From: Saccharothrix sp. HUAS TT1
GTDB lineage: Bacteria > Actinomycetota > Actinomycetes > Mycobacteriales > Pseudonocardiaceae
NCBI RefSeq assembly: GCF_040744945.1
Contig: NZ_CP160453.1
Span: 2,046,001-2,110,000 of the forward strand
DNA: 64,000 nt
Direction: 5' to 3'
The first letter of the stretch is position 1, and each line of letters opens with the position of its first letter. Made by a program: the position numbers and the translations under genes. Of the stretch, positions 24,832 to 32,690 are shown one piece after another. The notes beneath the pieces were generated by a model. It saw nothing but the letters and a program-made list of their open reading frames with translations, searched no databases and was not told the origin of the DNA.

Positions 24832-27573
24832 GTGGAGGTCGAGTTCAAGGTGCTCGGACCCCTTGAGGTCCGGCGGGGCGGCGGCCAGGTGGTGCTGCCG
24901 GCGGGCAAGGCGCGGGTGCTGCTGGCGACCCTGCTGCTCCGCGCCGGCCGGGCGGTGCCGGTGGACGTCCTGGTCGACCGCCTCTGGGAGGGGCGGTCGC
25001 TGAACCCGGCCCGCACCAGGGCGACCCTGCACATGGTGGTGACGAGGCTGCGCCAGTCGCTCGGCGAGGCGAACGTGGTGCGGACCACCGCGGGCGGGTA
25101 CGTGGCCGACGTGCCGCCGGGCGCGCTGGACCTGCACCGGTTCCGCGAGCTGGCGGCGGCCGGCCGGTACGCCGAGGCGCTGGCGCTGTGGCGGGGCGCG
25201 CCGCTGTCGGACGTGCCGTCCGACGTGCTGCACGACGAGGACGTGGCGCCGCTGCTGGAGGAACGCCTCGACGTGCTGGAGCGGCGGGTCGACGCGGACC
25301 TGGCGGCGGGGCGGGCCGCGGAGCTGGTGGCCGAGCTGCGGGCGTCGACCCGCGAGCACCCGCTGCGCGAGCGGTTCTGGGGCCAGCTGGTGGAGGCGCT
25401 GTCCCGGTCCGACCGGCAGGCCGAGGCGCTGGCCGCCTACCGGGAGGTCGGCGAGCTGCTGGCCGAGCAGCTGGGCGTCGACCCGGGGCCGCGGCTCCAG
25501 GAGCTGCACCGGCGGATCCTGGCCGGCGCCCCGGAGGCCCCCGCGCGCGGGTCGGCCACGCCCGCGCCGCGCCAGCTGCCGATGCACACCCGGTTCTTCG
25601 TCGGTCGCGAGCGCGAGCTCGGAGTGCTGTCGGCGCTGCTCGACCCGGTGTCGGCGGGCGGCGCGGCGGTCATCTCGGTGATCAACGGCACGGCCGGCGT
25701 CGGCAAGACCGCGCTGGCCCTGCACTGGGCGAGCCGGCACCGCGACCGGTTCCCGGACGGGCAGCTCCACGTGAACCTGCGCGGGTTCGACCCGACCGGC
25801 GTGCCGATGAGCCCGGAAGAGGCGCTGCGCGGTTTCCTCGGCGCGCTCGGCGTGGCGCGGGAGCGGATCCCGTCCGGGCTGGACGAGCAGGTCGGGCTGT
25901 ACCGGAGCCTGCTCGCCGACCGCCGGGTGCTGGTGGTGCTGGACAACGCGGCCGACAGCGAGCAGGTGCGCCCGCTGCTGCCGAGCGGCGGGCGCTGCCT
26001 GGTGCTGGTGACCAGCCGCAACCAGCTCGACGGGCTGGTGGTGCGCGAGGGCGCGCAGCCGCTGCCGCTCGGCGTGCTGTCCGACGAGGAGGCGACCGCG
26101 CTGCTGGAGCGGCAGCTGGGCGCGGACCGGGTCGGCGCGGAGCCGGCCGCGGTCGGGGAGCTGATCGGGCACTGCGCCGGGTTGCCGCTGGCGCTGTCGG
26201 TGGTGGCGGCGCGAGCGGCGGCGCACCCGGACTTCTCGCTGCGGGCGCTGGCGGTCGAGCTGTCCGACGAGCGGACCCGGCTGGCGGCGCTGGACACGGG
26301 CGAGGCGATGACCAGCGTCAAGACGGTGTTCTGCTGGTCGTACGAGCGGTTGAGCCGGGAGGCCGCCCGGATGTTCCTGCTGCTGGGCGTGCACGCCGGT
26401 CCGGAGGTGTCGATCCCGGCGGCGGCGAGCCTGGCCGGCGTGCCGCCGCGGGCCGCGCGCCAGGCCCTGGTCGAGCTGAGCCGGCTGCACATGATCGCCG
26501 AGCCGGTGCCGGGCCGGTTCTCGCTGCACGACCTGGTGCACGCCTGCGCGCGCGACCTCACCGCCGCGCACGACGACCAGGACGAGCTGCGCGCCGCCCT
26601 GCGCCGGCTGCTCGACCACTACCTGCACACCGCGGACGCCGCCGACGGGTTGCTGTACGCGCAGCGCGCGGCGGTCCCGCTGGCCGAACCCGAGCCCGGC
26701 GCGGTGACGCCGGAGCTGACCGGCCGGGCGGACGCGCTGGCCTGGTTCGGCATCGAGCGGGAGACGCTGTGGGCCGCCGTCGGGCACGCCGCCGCGCACG
26801 GGTTCGACGCCCACGCCTGGCAGCTGGCGCGGACCACCACGGCGTTCGCCCGGCTGCGGTCGTACTGGCCCGAGCAGGCGCGGTGCCTGGAGGTCGCGCT
26901 GGCCGCGGCCGGGCGGCTGGGCGACCCGGTCGCGCTCGCCTCGACCCACCGCGACCTGGGCCGGGTGCTGATCGGGCTGCGGCGGTTCGCCGAGTCCGAG
27001 CGGCACCTGCGCACGGCGCTGGAGCTGGCGCGCGAGTCGGGCGACCGGCGGGGCGTGGCGCACGTCCACCGCCACCTCGCCGGCCTGTGCGAGGAGCAGC
27101 GGCGGCTGCCGGAGGCCCTGCACCACGCCGAGCGGGCGCTGGAGGTGTTCGAGGAGCTGGGCGACCGCGCCGGTGTGGCCCGCGCGCTCAACGCGGTCGG
27201 CTGGGCCCGCGCCATGCTCGGCGCCGACCTGGACCGCGCGCTGGCCGACTGCGGTCGGGCGCTGGTGCTGTCGCAGGAGGTGGACGACGTGCTGGCGGAG
27301 GCGGCGACCTGGGACAGCCTCGGCTACACCCACCACCGCCTGCGGGACCTGGACGAGGCGGTCCGCTGCTACCGCGAGGCGCTGCCCCGGTACCGGGAGA
27401 GCGGTGACCGGTACGAGGAGGCGGCGACGCTGCAGCGGCTCGGCGACACGCACCTGCTGGCGGGCGACCACGACGCGGCGCTCGCGGTGTGGCAGGAGGC
27501 GCTGGCCATCCTGGACGAACTGGGCCACGGCAACGCCGACGTGCTGCGGGCCAAGGTGGCCGGCCTGCCGTGA
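24832..27573 (+). CDS. AfsR-type regulator 1 (winged helix-BTAD-NB-ARC-TPR)
   Basis: 913 residues if started at GTG 24832, which has AGGGGG at 24821-24826; GTG 24826 and an ATG at 24802 are alternatives. An OmpR-type winged helix (about 3-85, 'FKVLGPLEVRRGG', 'RTTAGGYVADV') is followed by the bacterial transcriptional activation domain (about 92-230, 'DLHRFRELAAAGRYAEAL'). An NB-ARC/AAA switch has the P-loop GTAGVGKTA (286-294) and Walker B 'VLVVLDNA'. C-terminal TPR-like helices run from about 630 ('HRDLGRVLIGLRRFAESERH'). It is a cytosolic signal-responsive activator. It is the first of four tandem paralogues between eccC and the Hsp70-like ESX gene. Its target and ligand are unknown. Confidence 0.9.
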   Translation: MEVEFKVLGPLEVRRGGGQVVLPAGKARVLLATLLLRAGRAVPVDVLVDRLWEGRSLNPARTRATLHMVVTRLRQSLGEANVVRTTAGGYVADVPPGALDLHRFRELAAAGRYAEALALWRGAPLSDVPSDVLHDEDVAPLLEERLDVLERRVDADLAAGRAAELVAELRASTREHPLRERFWGQLVEALSRSDRQAEALAAYREVGELLAEQLGVDPGPRLQELHRRILAGAPEAPARGSATPAPRQLPMHTRFFVGRERELGVLSALLDPVSAGGAAVISVINGTAGVGKTALALHWASRHRDRFPDGQLHVNLRGFDPTGVPMSPEEALRGFLGALGVARERIPSGLDEQVGLYRSLLADRRVLVVLDNAADSEQVRPLLPSGGRCLVLVTSRNQLDGLVVREGAQPLPLGVLSDEEATALLERQLGADRVGAEPAAVGELIGHCAGLPLALSVVAARAAAHPDFSLRALAVELSDERTRLAALDTGEAMTSVKTVFCWSYERLSREAARMFLLLGVHAGPEVSIPAAASLAGVPPRAARQALVELSRLHMIAEPVPGRFSLHDLVHACARDLTAAHDDQDELRAALRRLLDHYLHTADAADGLLYAQRAAVPLAEPEPGAVTPELTGRADALAWFGIERETLWAAVGHAAAHGFDAHAWQLARTTTAFARLRSYWPEQARCLEVALAAAGRLGDPVALASTHRDLGRVLIGLRRFAESERHLRTALELARESGDRRGVAHVHRHLAGLCEEQRRLPEALHHAERALEVFEELGDRAGVARALNAVGWARAMLGADLDRALADCGRALVLSQEVDDVLAEAATWDSLGYTHHRLRDLDEAVRCYREALPRYRESGDRYEEAATLQRLGDTHLLAGDHDAALAVWQEALAILDELGHGNADVLRAKVAGLP

Positions 27574-27719
27574 CCGCGCCTGACCGGGCGTGAGCTGCGG
27601 TGAACGGGTCCACCGCGCGCCGGCGGCCGCACCCGGGTGGCGGGCGCCCGGTCGGAATCGGCGGGACGGGGGACACCGCTGTCCGGTACACATTCGCGGT
27701 GGCGCTAGGGGGTGTCGGG

Positions 27720-30446
27720 ATGACGGTGGACGTCCGGTTGCGGGTGCTGGGGCCGCTGGAGGTGCGGCTCGACGACCGGCCGGTGCCGGTGCCCGCCGGT
27801 CGCGCCCGGGTGCTGCTGGCGACGCTGCTGCTGCGCGCGAACCGGGCGGTGCCGGTGGACGACCTGGTCGCGCGGCTCTGGGACGAGGACCCGCCGAACC
27901 CGCGCCGGGCCAGGGCGACGCTGCACATGGCGGTGGCCCGGCTGCGGCAGGCGCTCGGCGAGGCGAACGTGGTGCGCACCGCCGCGAACGGCTACCTGGC
28001 CGACGTGCCGCCGGGCGCGCTGGACCTGCACCGGTTCCGCGAGCTGGCGGCGAACGGCGAGTACGCCGAGGCCCTGTCGCTGTGGCGCGGCGAGCCGCTG
28101 TCGGACGTGCCGTCGCCGCTGCTGCACGCCGAGGACGTCACGCCGTTGCTCGAAGAGCACCTGGTGGTGCGGGAACGGCGGATCGAGGCCGACCTGGCGG
28201 CGGGCCGGTCCGACGCCCTGGTCCCCGAGCTGCGCGCGTTGACCGCGGAGCACCCGCTGCGGGAGCGGTTCTGGGGCCTGCTGATGCTCGCCCTGTCCCG
28301 CGCCGGCCGCCGGGACGAGGCGCTGGCCGCGTACGAGGAGCTGCGGTCCAGGCTCGCCGACGAGCTGGGCGTCGACCCGAGCCCGAACGTCCGGCGGCTG
28401 CGCCGGGAACTGGTCGACGCGCGCCCCGTGCCGCGGCAGCTGCCGTCGCCGGGCGGGTTCTTCGTCGGCCGTGACGACGAGCTGCGCGCGCTGACCGGCC
28501 TGCTCGACTCCGACGCGGGCACGATGGTGATCTCCGCGATCGGCGGCACGGCGGGCATCGGCAAGACGACGCTGGCCGTGCGCTGGGCGCACCGGGTGGC
28601 CGAGCGGTTCCCGGACGGCCAGCTGTACGTGGACCTGCGCGGCTTCGACCCGGGCGGCGAGCCGATGCCGCCCGGCGACGCCATCCACCGCTTCCTGGAG
28701 GCGCTTGGCGTGCCGCCCGACCGGGTGCCGCCCGACCTGGACGCCCGCGCCGCGCTCTACCGGACGCTGCTGGCCGACCGCCGGGTGCTGGTGCTGCTGG
28801 ACAACGCCCGCGACAGCGACCAGGTGCGACCGCTGCTGCCCGGCGGCACGCGGTCGATGGTGCTGGTCACCAGCCGCAACGACCTGAGCGGCCTGGTCGT
28901 GCGCGAGGGCGCGGCGCCGCTGGCGCTCGGCCTGCTGACCGAGCCCGCCGCGCGGGCGCTGCTGGAGCGGCAGGTCGGCGCCGAGCGGTCGGCGGCCGAG
29001 CCCGAGGCGTTCGCCGCGCTGGTGGCGCACTGCGGCGGGTTGCCGCTCGCGCTGGCCATCGTGGCCGCCCGAGCGGCGGCGGACGCCGGGTTGCCGCTGA
29101 GCGCGCTCGCGGCCGAACTCGTGGACGAGCGCACGAGGTTGGCCGCGCTGGACGCCGGTGACGGCACGACCAACGCGAGGGCCGTGTTCTCGTGGTCGTG
29201 CCGGCACCTGAGCGCTCCGGCGGCGCGGGTGTTCCGGCTGCTCGGCCTGCACCCCGGACCGCACGGGACGCCGGCCGTGGTGGCGAGCATGACCGGCCTG
29301 TCGCCGGCCCGGACCCGCGAGGTGCTGCGGGAGCTGGTGCGCTCCCGGCTGCTGGGGCAGCCCGCGCCCGACCGGTTCGCCTACCACGACCTGATCTGCC
29401 TGTACGCGGTCGACCAGGCGCACGAGCACCACGGCCCGGCCGAGCGGCGCGACGTGGTGCGCCGGGCGCTGGACCACTACCTGCACACCGCCGACCGGGC
29501 CGACCGGCTGCTCCACCCGCACCGCGACCCCCTCGACCTGGACCCGGCCGACGAGGCGGTGGCGCTGACCGGGCTCGCCGACCACCGGGAGGCGCTGGCC
29601 TGGTTCGAGGCCGAGCACCGGGTGCTGGTCCTGCAGATCGGGCTGGCGCACGACCAGGGCTTCGACGACCACGCGTGGCGGCTCGCGCGGGCCTGCGCGG
29701 CCTACTTCCAGGGCCGCGGCCACCGGCGGGACCAGCTGGCCACCCAGCGGACCGCCCTGGCGTCCGCCGAACGGCTCGGCGACCTCGACGCGCAGGTCCG
29801 GGTGCACCGCGACATCGGCCTGACCGACCTCAAGAGCGGTGACCTGGAAGCCGCCGCCCGCCACTACCGGCGGGCGCTGGAGCTGTCCGCCCGGCTCGGT
29901 GACGGCTCCGGCCGGGCCCGCGCGCACCGCGGCCTGGCGGAGGTGTTCGAGCGGCAGGGCCGTTACGCGGACTCGCTGCGCGAGTGCGTGAGCGCGTTGG
30001 AGCTGTTCCGCGCGTCGGGCCCGGTGTCGGAGGTGGCGGGCGCGTTGAACGCGGTCGGCTGGTTCCACAGCCTGCTGGGCGACCACGACGCCGCGCTGGA
30101 GCACTGCCGGGAGGCGCTGGAGGTGTTCCGCGGCCTCGGCGACCGCTTCGGCGAGGCGGACGCGCTGGACGGCCTGGGCCAGGCCCTGCACCACTCGGGC
30201 CGGCCGGACGAGGCGGTCCTCCGGTTCCACGAGGCGGTCCGGCGCCGGCGGGAGACCGGGTCGACCGACGAGGAGGCCCGCACGCTGCGCCGGCTGGCGC
30301 GGGCCGAGCGGGACCGGGGCGCGGTCGACGCGGCGTTGGCGGCGGCCGACAGGGCGTTGGAGATCTTCACCGCGCTGGACGAGGTGGAGGCCGAGGCGTT
30401 GCGCGAGGAGTTCAGCTCGCTGTCGTCACCTCGTCACGGCCAGTGA
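27720..30446 (+). CDS. AfsR-type regulator 2 (winged helix-BTAD-NB-ARC-TPR)
   Basis: 908 residues from ATG 27720, which has AGGGGG 7 bases upstream; the frame is open back to 27600 but without family similarity. Domain order matches regulator 1: winged helix ('RLRVLGPLEVRLDD'), BTAD, NB-ARC with P-loop GGTAGIGKTT (around 275-284) and Walker B 'VLVLLDNA', then TPR-like repeats ('RHYRRALELSARLGDGSGRA'). Long stretches are nearly superimposable on regulator 1 ('GALDLHRFRELAANGEYAEA'), so the two arose by tandem duplication and then diverged, mostly in the sensor part. It lies 146 bases after regulator 1 and 26 bases before regulator 3. Confidence 0.9.
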   Translation: MTVDVRLRVLGPLEVRLDDRPVPVPAGRARVLLATLLLRANRAVPVDDLVARLWDEDPPNPRRARATLHMAVARLRQALGEANVVRTAANGYLADVPPGALDLHRFRELAANGEYAEALSLWRGEPLSDVPSPLLHAEDVTPLLEEHLVVRERRIEADLAAGRSDALVPELRALTAEHPLRERFWGLLMLALSRAGRRDEALAAYEELRSRLADELGVDPSPNVRRLRRELVDARPVPRQLPSPGGFFVGRDDELRALTGLLDSDAGTMVISAIGGTAGIGKTTLAVRWAHRVAERFPDGQLYVDLRGFDPGGEPMPPGDAIHRFLEALGVPPDRVPPDLDARAALYRTLLADRRVLVLLDNARDSDQVRPLLPGGTRSMVLVTSRNDLSGLVVREGAAPLALGLLTEPAARALLERQVGAERSAAEPEAFAALVAHCGGLPLALAIVAARAAADAGLPLSALAAELVDERTRLAALDAGDGTTNARAVFSWSCRHLSAPAARVFRLLGLHPGPHGTPAVVASMTGLSPARTREVLRELVRSRLLGQPAPDRFAYHDLICLYAVDQAHEHHGPAERRDVVRRALDHYLHTADRADRLLHPHRDPLDLDPADEAVALTGLADHREALAWFEAEHRVLVLQIGLAHDQGFDDHAWRLARACAAYFQGRGHRRDQLATQRTALASAERLGDLDAQVRVHRDIGLTDLKSGDLEAAARHYRRALELSARLGDGSGRARAHRGLAEVFERQGRYADSLRECVSALELFRASGPVSEVAGALNAVGWFHSLLGDHDAALEHCREALEVFRGLGDRFGEADALDGLGQALHHSGRPDEAVLRFHEAVRRRRETGSTDEEARTLRRLARAERDRGAVDAALAAADRALEIFTALDEVEAEALREEFSSLSSPRHGQ

Positions 30447-30454
30447 TGTTCGAG

Positions 30455-30460
30455 TAGACT
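30455..30460 (+). promoter_or_regulatory. -10 candidate for AfsR-type regulator 3
   Basis: TAGACT (TANNNT) sits 13 bases before ATG 30473 in the 26-base gap between regulators 2 and 3. No good -35 is visible. If used, the transcript would start almost at the ATG, or give a short leader for the TTG at 30485. Confidence 0.3.
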
Positions 30461-30472
30461 CACGGGCGGTGC

Positions 30473-32467
30473 ATGGGGGGCCTCTTGTCGACTGAGTTCA
30501 GGGTGCTCGGACCCCTGGAAGTCCGGTCGGCGGGCAAGCCGATCGCGGTTCCGGCGGGCAAGGCGCGGGTGCTGCTGGCCGCGTTGCTGCTGCGGGCGGG
30601 CGAGGTCGTGCCCGCCGACGAGCTGGTCGAGCGGCTGTGGGAGGGCGGCGCGCCCGACCCGGCCCGCGCGCGGGCCGCGCTGCACATGACGGTGGCCAGG
30701 CTGCGCCGCTCGCTCGGGCCCGCGAACGTGGTCCGCACCGCGACCGGCGGCTACCTCGCCGACGTGCCCGCCGACGCGCTCGACCTGCACCTGTTCCGGT
30801 CGTGGGCGGACGCCGGGCGGTACGCGGACGCGCTCGGCCTGTGGCGCGGCGCGCCGCTGTCGGACGTGCGCTCGGACGCGCTGCACCGGCTGGAGGTCGC
30901 GCCGCTGGAGGAGGAGCGCCTCGTCGTGCTGGAACGCCGGATCGACGCCGACCTGGCGGCCGGCGGGGCGCGGGAGCTGGTCGCCGAGCTGCGGTCGTTG
31001 ACCCGCGCGCACCCGCTGCGCGAGCGGTTCCGCGACCAGCTGATGCTCGCGCTGTACCGGGCCGACCGGCAGGCCGAGGCGCTGGCCACCTACCGCGCGG
31101 CCCGCGAGGTGCTGGTCGACGAGCTGGGCGTCGAGCCGGGGCCGCGGCTGCGCGAGCTGCACGAGCGCATCCTCGGCGGCGACCCGGACCCGCTGCCCGC
31201 GAAGCCCGTCGTGCCGCACCGGCTGCCCGCCCGCGGCCCGCACTTCGTCTGCCGGGACGCGGCGCTGGCCGAGCTGTCCGCGCGGGCGGAGGCGGGCGCG
31301 GGCGTCGTGGTCGTGGGCGGCGCGGCGGGCGTCGGGAAGACCGCGCTGGCCGTGCACTGGGCGAACCTGGCGGCCGACGCGTTCCCGGACGGCCGGCTGT
31401 ACGCGGACCTGCGCGGCTTCGGCACGGCCGACTCGCCTTTGCCGCCCGCCGAGGTGGTCCGGGGTTTCCTGGACGCGTTCGAGGTGCCCGCGGCGGAGGT
31501 GCCGGACGGGTTGGCGGCCCGGGTCGAGCTGTTCCGGCGCGTGGTCGGGGGCAGGCGGGTGCTGGTCGTGCTGGACAACGCGCGGGACGCCGACCAGGTG
31601 CGCCCGCTGCTGACCGCCGGCTGCTTCACGGTCGTCACCAGCCGGGACCGCCTCGCCGACCTGGTCGCCGCCGGCGCGCACCCGGTCGACGTCGACCTGC
31701 TGGACGACGCCGCGTCGCGCGCGCTGCTCGTGCGCCGGCTGGGCCCGGAGCGGTTGGCGGGGCAGGACACCGCGACCGCCGCGCTGGTCGCGCACTGCGC
31801 CGGGCTGCCGCTGGCGCTGGCCGTGGTGGCGATGCGGGCCGCGGTCAACCCGCACTTCCCGCTGGCGCTCATCGCCGAGGAGCTGGCCGACGAGCAGGCC
31901 GGGCTGCGCCAGTTCGACACCGGCGACCCGGAGTCGAGCCTGGGCAACGTGTTCTCCTGGTCCTACCGGCTGCTCGGCCCGTCCGCCGCCCGGCTGTTCC
32001 GGCTGCTCGGCCGCCACCCCGGACCGGCGTCCGCGTCCGCCGCGGCGGCGCTGGCCGGGGTGCCCCTGCCGGAGGCGGAGGCGGCGATCGGCGAGCTGAT
32101 CGCCGCGCGGCTGCTGACCGAGCCCTCGCCCGGCCGGTACTCGGCGCACGGCCTGCTGCGGCGGTACGCGGCCGAGCTGTCCGCCGCCGAGGACGACGAC
32201 ACCGACCGGGCGCGGGCCGCCGAACGCGCGCTGAGCTGGTACGTCCACACCGCCCGCAACGCCGTCGGCTGGCTGCCCGACCGGGGCGCGCCGGCGCCCG
32301 GCCGCGCGGCGGACCGGTTCCTCCGCGCCGCGTGCGAGCGGGCGTCGCCGCGACCGCCCGAGCACGTGCCGCCCGCCGGGTTCACCTCGGCCGAGGACGC
32401 GTCGGCCTGGCTCGGCGCCGAGTGGGACAACCTGGTCCGGCTGGTCCGCGCCGCGACGGCCGGGTAG
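30473..32467 (+). CDS. AfsR-type regulator 3, short form lacking the TPR sensor
   Basis: 664 residues from ATG 30473; a TTG at 30485 (LSTEFRVLGPLEV) is preceded by GGGGGG and aligns better with the paralogues' starts. It has the winged helix, BTAD and NB-ARC domain (P-loop around 282-290, 'GGAAGVGKTAL'; Walker B 'VLVVLDNA'). The protein stops at TAG 32465-32467, just after the segment 'DASAWLGAEWDNL' that in regulators 1 and 2 introduces the C-terminal repeats. About 230-250 residues are therefore missing, and the 140 bases after the stop show no leftover repeat coding. It is either a naturally short, possibly constitutive or heteromeric regulator, or a decayed copy. Confidence 0.88.
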   Translation: MGGLLSTEFRVLGPLEVRSAGKPIAVPAGKARVLLAALLLRAGEVVPADELVERLWEGGAPDPARARAALHMTVARLRRSLGPANVVRTATGGYLADVPADALDLHLFRSWADAGRYADALGLWRGAPLSDVRSDALHRLEVAPLEEERLVVLERRIDADLAAGGARELVAELRSLTRAHPLRERFRDQLMLALYRADRQAEALATYRAAREVLVDELGVEPGPRLRELHERILGGDPDPLPAKPVVPHRLPARGPHFVCRDAALAELSARAEAGAGVVVVGGAAGVGKTALAVHWANLAADAFPDGRLYADLRGFGTADSPLPPAEVVRGFLDAFEVPAAEVPDGLAARVELFRRVVGGRRVLVVLDNARDADQVRPLLTAGCFTVVTSRDRLADLVAAGAHPVDVDLLDDAASRALLVRRLGPERLAGQDTATAALVAHCAGLPLALAVVAMRAAVNPHFPLALIAEELADEQAGLRQFDTGDPESSLGNVFSWSYRLLGPSAARLFRLLGRHPGPASASAAAALAGVPLPEAEAAIGELIAARLLTEPSPGRYSAHGLLRRYAAELSAAEDDDTDRARAAERALSWYVHTARNAVGWLPDRGAPAPGRAADRFLRAACERASPRPPEHVPPAGFTSAEDASAWLGAEWDNLVRLVRAATAG

Positions 32468-32582
32468 GGCGCCGGTGGCACTTCGGAGAACGACGGCGGC
32501 GGGTGGGGCGAGCAGGTTCGCCGGCCACCGCGCACCCCGTCCACCCGGCTCGCGGCGGCGCTCGCGGCACGTCCGGAAGTCG

Positions 32583-32605
32583 TAAACTGCGAGAGGTCCA
32601 AGGAG
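32583..32605 (+). promoter_or_regulatory. -10 candidate and strong ribosome binding site of a short upstream frame
   Basis: TAAACT (TANNNT) at 32583-32588 would start transcription near 32595. AAGGAGGGG follows at 32600-32608, immediately before ATG 32610. This is one of the strongest Shine-Dalgarno matches in the window, and it belongs to the 26-codon frame rather than to regulator 4. Confidence 0.4.
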
Positions 32606-32609
32606 GGGT

Positions 32610-32690
32610 ATGGCGACTCGGTGCACGGTCCCGGGGCTACCCGCACTTCCGGCCCACCGCCCGCCGTCCGCTGAGAGGCCCGTGGCGTGA
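32610..32690 (+). CDS. 26-codon upstream open reading frame coupled to AfsR-type regulator 4
   Basis: ATG 32610 with AAGGAGG just upstream opens a 26-residue frame rich in Pro, Ala and Arg (begins MATRCTVPGLPALPAHR). Its stop TGA (32688-32690) overlaps the regulator GTG (32687) as GTGA. The overlap and the very strong ribosome binding site suggest translational coupling or a leader peptide controlling the regulator. The peptide has no recognised family, signal or membrane segment. It could also simply be an artefact of a regulator start lying further upstream, but the frames differ. Confidence 0.5.
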   Translation: MATRCTVPGLPALPAHRPPSAERPVA

